Shown here: piece after piece, positions 25,277 through 33,960 of the stretch
Position numbering within the stretch: the stretch's first letter is position 1
How the letters are laid out: every line of letters starts with the position of its first letter
From: Flavobacterium sp. SUN052
Lineage (GTDB): Bacteria; Bacteroidota; Bacteroidia; Flavobacteriales; Flavobacteriaceae
Length of the DNA: 64,000 nucleotides
Assembly: GCF_028867935.1 (NCBI RefSeq)
Contig: NZ_JAPQNS010000016.1
Coordinates: 101,935-165,934 of the forward strand
Reading direction: 5' to 3'
Program-made: the position numbers and the translations under genes
The notes under the pieces: generated by a model
Told to the model about the DNA's origin: nothing
What the model saw: only the letters and a program-made list of their open reading frames with translations
Databases searched by the model: none

Positions 25277-28200
25277 TCACTCTACGTTTCGGGTTGCCAC
25301 CAACGGGCGAAATACCTGTATACTCGCATGATTTCTGGCAACAAGGATCAAATTTCCATTCGCTGTTTTCACGGGACGAATATCCCGTATTTCACCAGTA
25401 AGCAGAAAACCGGAGTCAACCGATGAGAGAGCGTTAAAATTTCCTTTCCCATCATTGCGTAAAACTAATCCAAAGCTTGCATCGTAACGTCCCTGGTAAG
25501 TACTCACCCCATAAAAGTTACCTCCCCCCAATATATCCAGATCGCCATCCTGGTCAACGTCAAAGGCTTGTAAGGCAAACAATTTCGAGACTTGCGCCAT
25601 CATTGGCAGTTCATGCACAACAAACTTTCCTTCCCTATTTTCCAAAAAAACCGATGCAAACTGATTTGCCGTGTACTCTTCGGCACCATCCAGCTCATCA
25701 TCCTTCAAAACTTCTTTGAGTGGTTTACCGGCAAAAGAGATATAATCCGTGAAGCGCTTATTAATGATACTCGGCATTTGCTTGCCCAACTCGTCTTTAA
25801 AAGCCAATGGATACCATTCATTTCCCCGGTTGTAGGCAATAATCTGTTCTACGCTTTGGTTGTTGTCTACATCCTTAACCCACATCCGTAACTGCGAATC
25901 GGGCGTTTTACGAAACTTGGTATTCGTGCCCAAATTACCCGCTACCAGATCCATGTCGCCGTCATGGTCAAAATCAGCAGCCAGTACTCGCTGGTAGAAC
26001 CCATTCAATGGCGTTTTATCATCTGTAATGGATTTTACTTCGTCGAATTTCCCCTTTACATTCGCAAATACGCGAATGGGCATCCAATCACCGGCCAGGA
26101 TCAAATCCTGATCTTTGTCGCCATCATAATCCACCCAGACCGCATCGGTAATCATCCCCGCTTTGTGTAACCTTGGAGCCAACTTATTGGTCTGGTCTGA
26201 AAAGGCACCCTTGCCATTATTGATCAATAAATAGGAATTGGGTGATTTACCATACCCGAAGCCTACGACACGGCCCCCTACGAATAAATCCAAATCGCCA
26301 TCTTGGTCAATATCAAATGGCCTGACACAGCTTTTGTTATCGTACATCGGCGGCAGCGCATTTACGGAGCGACTGAAATTACCATGACCATCGTTCAGGT
26401 ATAACCGGTCCAACTGCTCCGGCATTTTATCGTAAAACTCATTCCCTCCGGATACAACATACAAATCCAGATCCTTATCGCCATCGGCGTCGAAGAAAGC
26501 CGCATCTACATCCTCATAGGTTGAGTCCTTTTTAAAGTCAGCCTGTAACAATGAGCTGAATTTTCCATTGGGTTGCTGCATTAACAGACTACCGGCCTGC
26601 CACTTAGCACCACCTGCATAGATGTCCTCTAGGCCATCGCCATTCACGTCACCTATGGCCAGATGTGGCCCTTCTGTCGACACTTTAAAGGGCATCAATG
26701 ATTCCCGAACAAAATCATAGTACTCGTTATTTTCTTTATGGATGTATGGAATAGAGTCGGTAATCCTCAAATCTGCAAAGAGGGGGGATATGGGTGGAGC
26801 GGTATACCGAAAGTTTGTTCCATCAAGTCGGGCATCAGCCTGTTTCAAGGTAAGCGACTGATTTGTTTTAATGTTTGTCCGGACTTCCATTTGCTGATTA
26901 GGCCAGATGACAATCAGCGAGTCGATCGTCGTCTGTTTGCCAAGGCCAAACAGCAACTCGGGGGCAACCGACGATTCGAAACCACGGGTTGGCATTAATT
27001 GCTGCATCATCAGGCTGTCTTTGCCGTATTTTAAAATCACCTTCGCCCCTACGCCAAAACTGTTCGGCGAATCGCCATTCAGTTTAATGGTTATATGTGT
27101 ATTATCGGGAAATAAGGTTGTTGCTTCGTTACGATATATACCAGCAGGCTCGTCGATGTTGTTTGTAATTAAGTCGAGGTCGCCATCGTTGTCCAAGTCC
27201 GCATATGCAGAGCCATTTGCGTAGTTTGGCGTCTCGAATCCCCAGGCAACCGATTTGTCTTCAAACCGCAACGAGGGCGTTCCCCTGTACAAATAGTTAT
27301 GTACTTTGCCCTCAGGCATTAATTTGGTGGCCCGGTCATCAAGTGATCGAGATGTTTCCATCGCATACCGCAGGGAGTCATCAGCCGCAAATTTGACATA
27401 TTCCAGGTTGTTGGGCCGACGCACAATTCCGTTCGTAATAAACAGGTCTTTGAGGCCATCGTTGTCGTAATCGGCCATCAATGGCGACCAGCTCCAGTCG
27501 GTTGCCGCTACACCCGACATGGCACCAATGTCGATGAACTTTTTACCGGAAAGGCTCAATTGGAGGCAATTGCGGCTATATTGGTTCATGTAGCCGTAGG
27601 CTAGTTTATAAGTATAGATATCCAGCGGATCTTCTCCCAGAGACGATTTTTCAATGGTCTCGTCTTCAGGATACATGTCGAGCGTCATTACATCGGCAAA
27701 CCCATCGTTGTTTACATCGGCAATGTCGTTTCCCATCGAGAAACGGCTGGCGTGTTGAAAGGTTTTTTTTATGCTTTCGGTGAACGTACCGTTGTGGTTG
27801 TTTACGTAGTAGTAGTCGTCTTCATGAAAATCATTGGAGACATAGATATCCTCCCAGCCATCATTATTCAAATCGGCCACGGAAATGCCAAGCCCGTACC
27901 CCATCGCAGCGCCGAAGATACCTGCTCGCTCACTTACGTTCTGAAAACGGGAAATTTTGCCAGTTGGGGCTTTGCCGGTTTTCGATACAATCTGGTTTTC
28001 GTAGAGATAATCGCCTGATTCGTTATTCCGCAAGCTTCGGGCCGATACCCGATCATAACTGCGGGATGTGTGAATGGCGTGATTGAGCAGGTAGCAATCT
28101 AAATCGCCATCGTGGTCATAATCGAAGAAAGCTGCCTGGGTCGAAAAACCGGTGAAGTCCAGCCCATAATCGGCAGCCTTTTCCGTAAAGGTTTCGTCGC

Positions 28201-28651
28201 CGTTGTTAATATATAGCTCGTTGGAACCCTCCTGGCCTCGAAAATTTCCTACAGCACATACGTAGATGTCGAGCAGGCCGTCGCCATTGACATCGGCCAT
28301 GGTAGAGCCCGTTTGCCAATCGGCAAAGCCTTCAACACCCGCTTTGGCGGTTATATCTTCAAACTTGAAGTTTCCTTTGTTGAGGTATAATTTGTTCTTG
28401 CCCTGATTGGAAACAAAGTACAAATCGGTCAGACCGTCGTTATTGATGTCGCCCGCCGATACGCCCCCTCCGTTGTAGAAATACAGATAATCAAGAATAT
28501 TCAGCTTCTCAGTGGGCTTCAACTGATTAACAAAACCCACGCCAGTTTGAGTGGAGTCGAGAGTCTGGAAAAGTTGTTTTTCAGCTTTGAAAGGGTTGCA
28601 ACTCGTCAACGCTGTTGCGCCAACAAGTAGAAGTAAAGCAATACGTTTCAT
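25277..28651 (-). CDS. VCBS/FG-GAP repeat lipoprotein with ASPIC/UnbV domain (CRTAC1-like), second of pair
   Basis: 1124 residues. Lipoprotein signal MKRIALLLLVGATALTSC. It contains many FG-GAP/VCBS blades, each with a calcium-binding DxDxDG loop (DINNDGLTDLYF, DYDHDGDLDCYLL, DFDHDGDMDLVAG, DVDQDGDLDILGG), forming probably two beta-propellers. An ASPIC/UnbV segment lies between them (about 520-600: FGVGAKVILKYG, RGFESSVAPELLFGLG). Likely exposed on the outer surface. Such proteins are often found beside SusC/SusD pairs and may bind or process glycans, but the function is not known. A paralogue lies 66 bases upstream. Confidence 0.9.
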   Translation of the reverse strand: MKRIALLLLVGATALTSCNPFKAEKQLFQTLDSTQTGVGFVNQLKPTEKLNILDYLYFYNGGGVSAGDINNDGLTDLYFVSNQGKNKLYLNKGNFKFEDITAKAGVEGFADWQTGSTMADVNGDGLLDIYVCAVGNFRGQEGSNELYINNGDETFTEKAADYGLDFTGFSTQAAFFDYDHDGDLDCYLLNHAIHTSRSYDRVSARSLRNNESGDYLYENQIVSKTGKAPTGKISRFQNVSERAGIFGAAMGYGLGISVADLNNDGWEDIYVSNDFHEDDYYYVNNHNGTFTESIKKTFQHASRFSMGNDIADVNNDGFADVMTLDMYPEDETIEKSSLGEDPLDIYTYKLAYGYMNQYSRNCLQLSLSGKKFIDIGAMSGVAATDWSWSPLMADYDNDGLKDLFITNGIVRRPNNLEYVKFAADDSLRYAMETSRSLDDRATKLMPEGKVHNYLYRGTPSLRFEDKSVAWGFETPNYANGSAYADLDNDGDLDLITNNIDEPAGIYRNEATTLFPDNTHITIKLNGDSPNSFGVGAKVILKYGKDSLMMQQLMPTRGFESSVAPELLFGLGKQTTIDSLIVIWPNQQMEVRTNIKTNQSLTLKQADARLDGTNFRYTAPPISPLFADLRITDSIPYIHKENNEYYDFVRESLMPFKVSTEGPHLAIGDVNGDGLEDIYAGGAKWQAGSLLMQQPNGKFSSLLQADFKKDSTYEDVDAAFFDADGDKDLDLYVVSGGNEFYDKMPEQLDRLYLNDGHGNFSRSVNALPPMYDNKSCVRPFDIDQDGDLDLFVGGRVVGFGYGKSPNSYLLINNGKGAFSDQTNKLAPRLHKAGMITDAVWVDYDGDKDQDLILAGDWMPIRVFANVKGKFDEVKSITDDKTPLNGFYQRVLAADFDHDGDMDLVAGNLGTNTKFRKTPDSQLRMWVKDVDNNQSVEQIIAYNRGNEWYPLAFKDELGKQMPSIINKRFTDYISFAGKPLKEVLKDDELDGAEEYTANQFASVFLENREGKFVVHELPMMAQVSKLFALQAFDVDQDGDLDILGGGNFYGVSTYQGRYDASFGLVLRNDGKGNFNALSSVDSGFLLTGEIRDIRPVKTANGNLILVARNHASIQVFRPLVATRNVE

Positions 28652-28717
28652 ATAAACTTAGGAGTGAGCAGTGAGGAGTGAGGAGAATCAGCCGGACGGC
28701 TCCTATCTCCTCGCTTC
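28652..28717. repeat. Purine-rich short repeats between the two VCBS genes
   Basis: The gap contains reiterated GAGTGAG/GTGAGGAG units and a pyrimidine-rich complement (CTCCTCGCTTCTCAC), able to form an imperfect hairpin. It may limit read-through from the upstream gene. Confidence 0.45.
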
Positions 28718-31700
28718 TCACTTCTTCATTGAAAAAATCTGGGCCCGGTCATTGTTTTTGGCCAGAACGATTTGCCCTTGTGCCAGCCTTGCTATGCGCC
28801 GAACCTGCCCCCGCACGAAGAAGCCCGATACAGTCGGATTAATAGATTCATAGTTAACTGTACCATTGCCCGCTTTCCCTTTATTCCGTAGGACTATTCC
28901 GTAACTGGCATCATAACGCCCGACTTCGGGAAGCACATCTAAAAAATTGCCGGTCAGGACGAGATCAGTGCGGCTATCATTGTCATAGTCTGTGAAAAGA
29001 ACACCGCATACGGGAGAGAATTGGGCTTCGGCTGGTAGCGGCTGAAACGTCAAATTGCCTTTTCCATTATTCAGAAGAACAGCTGTTGTTCCCATGAAGG
29101 CTTGCTTGACAATAGTCTGCTTCAATTGATCTTCATCTAGGATCTCGTTGATCTTTTTGCCAGCATAATCATGGAATTTCACAAACTTTTTCTTGATCGT
29201 CGGCATGGCCTTTTGTAAGTCCTGCTTCAGCACCATTGGGTACAATTCGCCGGTCTCGTCGGCACAGTTAATGATCTGCTCAATGGTGCCGTTGTGATCA
29301 AAGTCGCCGACATAAATTTCGGCTGGAGTAGTTTGGGTGGCTTTAATGCGTGAATTCGTACCTAGGTTCCCAATAACCAGGTCAAGATCCCCATCACCGT
29401 CAGCATCGCCCGCCTTTACACAGTTCCACCAGCCATTGGTTTTCAGAACGTCACCTTCAGCGTTTTTAATGGCCAATGTCGGATTCTGACTCAGTTTGCC
29501 GTGTTTGTTCTCAAATATTCTAATGGGTTCCCAATCGCCAACTACTATCAATTCGGGATAGCTGTCCCCATTGAGATCGGCCCAGGTAGCTGAGGTAACC
29601 ATACCTAATTGCTCCACTTCGGGCAGTGCCCGTTTCGTGTAGTTTTTAAAATTACCGGTGCCGTCGTTAGTGAGCAAATAGCTGGGTGGGTTTTGACCGT
29701 ATTTTCCCGAAATTAGCCGGGAACCGACAAACAAGTCAATGTCGCCATCCCGGTCGAAATCCGCAGCAGCTACGCAGGATCCACTGGCTTTCAGGTTTGG
29801 CAAGGCTGTTTCTGAACGGGTAAAGCCGCCTTTGCCATCGTTCAAATAAAACCGATCCAGCAACTCGTCGGACTCTTCGTTAAATTCGTTGCTGCCCGAT
29901 ACCACATAAAGGTCAAGGTCTTTGTCGCCATCGGCATCAAATAACACCGCATCCACAGCCTCAGAGGTTGTATCCTGCCGCATCAAAGCAGGGGTTTTGT
30001 CAACAAACCGGCCAGTGGGCTGCTGCAAAAACAAGTGAGCAGGCTGTCCGCTGGCTCCTCCCAGAAACACATCCTCCAGACCATCGCCGTTTACATCGCC
30101 GGTGGCTAAAGCGGGGCCCTGGGTTGAGAGTTGCTGTTTAAGCAGCGCATCCCGGTTGTAATCGACAAAGGGGCTTTCTCTATGTACATAGTTCAGGCCC
30201 GATGCGGCCGTGTTGTCCTGGAAAAAGGGCGTTTGCGAAGTGAACGATGGCTTCCAGAGCTGTTTGGCATCCTGCTGTCGTAGGGTGAGAAGTTGGTTTG
30301 CCTTCGGTTTGCGCAGGGTTTGCATTTTATCATCCGGCCAGACAACCACTAATGAATCAATAGCTGGCGATGCCCCTAACCCAAATACCAGATTGAGGTC
30401 TACCGACGATTCAAACCCACGATTAGGCATCTGTTGCAACAGTTGCGTTTGCGCTGGCTGGTAAACAAATACACGTGCCCCAATTGCATTCCGATTCATG
30501 CCAAGACCTTCCAGCTTGATCTTCAGAAAATTTGTCTTGTTCTTTTCAACCGATTGGTTCTGATAAATGGCGACCGGAGCGTTCATATTATTGACAATTA
30601 AGTCTAAATCGCCATCGTTATCTAGATCGCCATAGGCCGAGCCGTTTGAAAAATCAGGCTCCGACAAGCCCCAATCGACAGCTTTATTCGTAAACTGTAA
30701 ACCGCTATCGTTGTGGAAAGCGTAATTTGGAACGCCCTCTGAAGGTGCTTTATCTAAAAACTCTTTGAAGTTAAACTTGCGCAAACGAGCTATCTGCGCC
30801 ATGTTTTCGCCATCGGCCAGGAAGTTCACGAAGTCTTGGTCTGTTACGTCTTTGGCAATACCATTAGCAACGAAAATATCTTTTTGCCCGTCGTTGTCCA
30901 TGTCGAAAATGAGGGCACCCCAACTCCAGTCGGTAGCCTGAACACCTGCAAAACGGGCAACATCGCTAAAAACAGGTAAGCCTCCGGTTCCGGGCTGGTT
31001 ACCCCGGTTCAGGTGCAGCATATTCTGCATATACTGATAGTGGAAATCGCGGCCGACTTTAATCTGTTCCAGATCGTGCCCCTCATAACTCGATGTCTGT
31101 TTCAGGCGCCGATCGTTGCCGGGCAGCATGTCAGTAATGAAAATATCGAGCTTACCATCGTTATTGACATCGGCCACATCAGCTCCCATCGACGACAAAC
31201 TCGTGTGCGGCATCGACTCTTTGATCGACTCTTTAAAGGTACCGTCGTGATTATTGATATATAGATAATCGCGCTCGTAAAAGTCGTTGGAGATATAAAT
31301 ATCCAGCCAGTTATCGTCATTGACATCTCCAATCGTAATACCCAGCCCAAAGCCAATCAGGCTTCCGTAAATACCGGCCTGCTCCGAAACGTCCATGAAA
31401 ATAGGGGCTGACATAGCCGTTTTTTTGACCTGTCCTTTGCTCCTTTCTGCTGACATATTCCGAAACAACTTATGTCCCCCTAACGGATCTCGCTCAGCGC
31501 GCAGGTTGGCATATTGTAGCTTGCCAACGGGCATAAAGCTGTTGTTGAGTAAATACATATCGAGGTCACCATCCCGATCATAGTCGAAGAAAGCCGCGTG
31601 GGTTGAATACCCACGATCGTCCAGTCCATAGTCGGCTGCCCGTTCGATGAAGGTAGGTATACCGTTGGCGTCGTTGCCGTTGTTAATAAAGAGTTCATTA

Positions 31701-32146
31701 GCCCGGTCGTCGCCGTCACGGTTCCCGGCATTACAAACGTACAAGTCGAGTCGTCCATCACCATTTACATCGGCGAAGGTAGCTCCCGTGCTCCAGGCTC
31801 TTTTGCCAGCAACACCTGCTTTAGCTGTAACGTCTTCAAATTGAATACCGCTCTGGCCAGGTTTGGTTCGGTTCAGAAAGAGCTTATTATCGCCCATGTT
31901 GGCGATCATGAGCACATCCGATAAGCCATCATTATTAACATCCCCAATGGCGACGCCCCCGCCGTTATAAAAGTTACGGTAATTAAAAATATTAAAGTCT
32001 TTATCGTCGGTAATAGTGTTTGCAAAATCGACGTGTGTTTCCTCAGCAGGCAATTTTCGAAACAGCGGATCTGATGGTTGTTGTTCGGAGCGGCAACCGG
32101 CAAGTAGTCCTACTGTGAATAATAGCAAACAGATGCGCATTAGCAC
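28718..32146 (-). CDS. VCBS/FG-GAP repeat lipoprotein with ASPIC/UnbV domain (CRTAC1-like), first of pair
   Basis: 1142 residues, clearly paralogous to the next gene along its length. Lipobox LLAGC with the Cys at about residue 18. Many DxDxDG loops (DVNNDGLSDVLM, DYDRDGDLDMYLL, DMDNDGQKDIFVA, DFDRDGDIDLFVG) mark calcium-binding propeller blades. The ASPIC/UnbV part is near 555-640 (NAIGARVFVYQPAQ, RGFESSVDLNLVFGLG). It lies 200 bases downstream of susD with a terminator-like hairpin in between, so it may be only partly co-transcribed with the SusC/SusD pair. Surface glycan handling is an inference from the neighbourhood. Confidence 0.9.
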   Translation of the reverse strand: MLMRICLLLFTVGLLAGCRSEQQPSDPLFRKLPAEETHVDFANTITDDKDFNIFNYRNFYNGGGVAIGDVNNDGLSDVLMIANMGDNKLFLNRTKPGQSGIQFEDVTAKAGVAGKRAWSTGATFADVNGDGRLDLYVCNAGNRDGDDRANELFINNGNDANGIPTFIERAADYGLDDRGYSTHAAFFDYDRDGDLDMYLLNNSFMPVGKLQYANLRAERDPLGGHKLFRNMSAERSKGQVKKTAMSAPIFMDVSEQAGIYGSLIGFGLGITIGDVNDDNWLDIYISNDFYERDYLYINNHDGTFKESIKESMPHTSLSSMGADVADVNNDGKLDIFITDMLPGNDRRLKQTSSYEGHDLEQIKVGRDFHYQYMQNMLHLNRGNQPGTGGLPVFSDVARFAGVQATDWSWGALIFDMDNDGQKDIFVANGIAKDVTDQDFVNFLADGENMAQIARLRKFNFKEFLDKAPSEGVPNYAFHNDSGLQFTNKAVDWGLSEPDFSNGSAYGDLDNDGDLDLIVNNMNAPVAIYQNQSVEKNKTNFLKIKLEGLGMNRNAIGARVFVYQPAQTQLLQQMPNRGFESSVDLNLVFGLGASPAIDSLVVVWPDDKMQTLRKPKANQLLTLRQQDAKQLWKPSFTSQTPFFQDNTAASGLNYVHRESPFVDYNRDALLKQQLSTQGPALATGDVNGDGLEDVFLGGASGQPAHLFLQQPTGRFVDKTPALMRQDTTSEAVDAVLFDADGDKDLDLYVVSGSNEFNEESDELLDRFYLNDGKGGFTRSETALPNLKASGSCVAAADFDRDGDIDLFVGSRLISGKYGQNPPSYLLTNDGTGNFKNYTKRALPEVEQLGMVTSATWADLNGDSYPELIVVGDWEPIRIFENKHGKLSQNPTLAIKNAEGDVLKTNGWWNCVKAGDADGDGDLDLVIGNLGTNSRIKATQTTPAEIYVGDFDHNGTIEQIINCADETGELYPMVLKQDLQKAMPTIKKKFVKFHDYAGKKINEILDEDQLKQTIVKQAFMGTTAVLLNNGKGNLTFQPLPAEAQFSPVCGVLFTDYDNDSRTDLVLTGNFLDVLPEVGRYDASYGIVLRNKGKAGNGTVNYESINPTVSGFFVRGQVRRIARLAQGQIVLAKNNDRAQIFSMKK

Positions 32147-32298
32147 AAGTATGTGAATTATAAAGTTTTATGTTTAAGACAAGTTGTTGTTCAGGTCAAT
32201 TCGTTTAGGAAATAAGGACTACAAAGGTAACGAAATTACAAAGGTTGTTGAAGGACCTGTATGTGATTTATAGGCTTTTAATCAGCTATAAATGAAAC

Positions 32299-32329
32299 GA
32301 GCAGGCCCAGATGAGCCTGCTCGTTTTTT
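32299..32329 (-). terminator. Terminator-like hairpin after susD
   Basis: 9-bp arms CGAGCAGGC and GCCTGCTCG at 32299-32307 and 32315-32323. T-rich sequence flanks both sides (TTTTTT on the plus strand, TTTCATTT on the minus strand). It is 18 bases past the susD stop. Confidence 0.7.
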
Positions 32330-32346
32330 ACCCTACGTGAGGCAAA

Positions 32347-33831
32347 TCAATATCCAGGATTTTGCTTCAGGTTTGGGTTAAGCGACAACTGATCTTTTGG
32401 AATTGGGAACAGCGTGCGATGATTGTCGGCTTCAGCATCTTTGAAACGCCATGCTTTTCCGTATTGACCAAAACGGATCAAATCCTGACGACGGTGTTGC
32501 TCCCACGCCAACTCACGACCACGTTCAGCCAATATTTCGTTCAGCGTAAGGGTTGCTGTAGTATAGTCTGGCATACCAGCCCGTTTACGAACAACGTTAA
32601 AATCGGGTAGTGCAGCAGCCACATTGCCCAGTCGGAAGTTAGCTTCGCCACGCATCATATACACGTCAGCTAAACGATAGACAACGAAATCGTTATCCTG
32701 ATCAACGAATGTATTGTTTTTCTGAATCTCGTATTTCTGGCTACGAGCACCGGCCAAGCGACCATTGGCACCAGCATCAAAGGTGAACGACTCAATTTCT
32801 GGACGGAATACCATTGGCAATGCATCATCCTTTAAGGGTGTACCATCAGCTTTGTATTGTTGTCCAACGATCCACTGTTTTTTCCGGACGTCCTTATCGT
32901 CAAACGAGTTATAGAACTCGGTTACCGTTGCCCAGCCGTTCCAGGGAGCCGTACCCAGGTTGTAGGTCAATTGGCTAAGGTAGTGCAAGGTCTTCATCTG
33001 ATGGTTAAAGCCACCTCTCTTCGACTTGTCGAAAGGTGTTGCCATGATCGTTTCGGGAGAGTTCTGGTTCTGAACAGCAAAGTTGCTCAGGTAGTCACCA
33101 GAAATCTGGAATTTACCCGATTTGATAATGTTATCACAACGCGTGATAGCATCCGCCCAACGTGCTGTGCCAGTATATACCTGTGCGTTCAGATACAGCT
33201 TGGCCAGAATCATATCCGCTACGTACTTATTCATGCGGCCGTAGTAAGCACCACCTGATACGTCGCTCAGGTTTGGATATACGGCTAGCAGTTCCTTTTC
33301 AACAAAGGCGAACACTTCAGCCCGTGTATTTTGCTTCGGTGTAGCAGCAGTAACGGCATCAGAGATAATTACGTTACCAAACAAATCCATTGCCTGATAA
33401 TGGAAGAATGCCCGTAAAGCCCGTAACTCCGCTTTGGTGTTAGCGTCCGTAATGGTACCTAACTGCTGGTTGATACTGGTGATGTTGTTATAACACCAGG
33501 TCCAGGGACCATTGAACTGACCATTATCCGTAATGGGGTCCCAAGTATGGGTATATAACCGTTTCCAGTTATCGCCATCTTTCCAGTCACCACCCCGAGT
33601 TGGCACAATCTGCTCATCTGTGGTTGTGTTCAGGTTAGACATGTTGCCGTAGTAATCGCCCAAACCATTGTAGAGTGGGCCAATCAGCGCCGACGCCTGT
33701 GCGGGTGTACTACCAAACGTACCGCTGGTAGGAATAACGTCATAGGTTTTCTCGGTCAGATCCGTACAGGCCTGGCCTGCCAGCATCAGTGCCGAGCAGC
33801 CCAGAAGCATTTTAATATTAATTTGTTTCAT
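32347..33831 (-). CDS. RagB/SusD family nutrient-binding outer-membrane lipoprotein
   Basis: 494 residues. Lipoprotein signal ending AGQAC (Cys about 22). The SusD fold is indicated by the helical TPR-like N-terminal half (AELRALRAFFHYQAMDLFGNV is the typical SusD segment) and the C-terminal NEILAERGRELAWEQHRRQDLIRFGQ. The protein caps the SusC barrel on the cell surface and binds the substrate, usually an oligosaccharide. No dedicated glycosidase is in this block, so the substrate cannot be guessed. Downstream of susC with a 129-base gap containing alternating hairpins. Confidence 0.95.
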   Translation of the reverse strand: MKQINIKMLLGCSALMLAGQACTDLTEKTYDVIPTSGTFGSTPAQASALIGPLYNGLGDYYGNMSNLNTTTDEQIVPTRGGDWKDGDNWKRLYTHTWDPITDNGQFNGPWTWCYNNITSINQQLGTITDANTKAELRALRAFFHYQAMDLFGNVIISDAVTAATPKQNTRAEVFAFVEKELLAVYPNLSDVSGGAYYGRMNKYVADMILAKLYLNAQVYTGTARWADAITRCDNIIKSGKFQISGDYLSNFAVQNQNSPETIMATPFDKSKRGGFNHQMKTLHYLSQLTYNLGTAPWNGWATVTEFYNSFDDKDVRKKQWIVGQQYKADGTPLKDDALPMVFRPEIESFTFDAGANGRLAGARSQKYEIQKNNTFVDQDNDFVVYRLADVYMMRGEANFRLGNVAAALPDFNVVRKRAGMPDYTTATLTLNEILAERGRELAWEQHRRQDLIRFGQYGKAWRFKDAEADNHRTLFPIPKDQLSLNPNLKQNPGY

Positions 33832-33884
33832 GGAAGTTTTTGATAATTAACTAGTTACAACGTTAGACATCCGATATGTACTAA

Positions 33885-33949
33885 CGATTTGTTAACTAAA
33901 ATAGATTTAACAAATCGAATATTATTTTGAACAATACTCGATTTGTTAA
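33885..33949 (-). promoter_or_regulatory. Alternating stem-loops between susC and susD
   Basis: Three copies of one 11-12-base sequence in alternating orientation: CGATTTGTTAA at 33885-33895, its complement at 33907-33917, and CGATTTGTTAA again at 33939-33949. In the minus-strand mRNA the middle copy can pair with either neighbour, giving two mutually exclusive hairpins just after the susC stop. They could protect the susC end, reduce susD expression or act as an attenuator. Confidence 0.6.
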
Positions 33950-33960
33950 CCAAAACCAGT

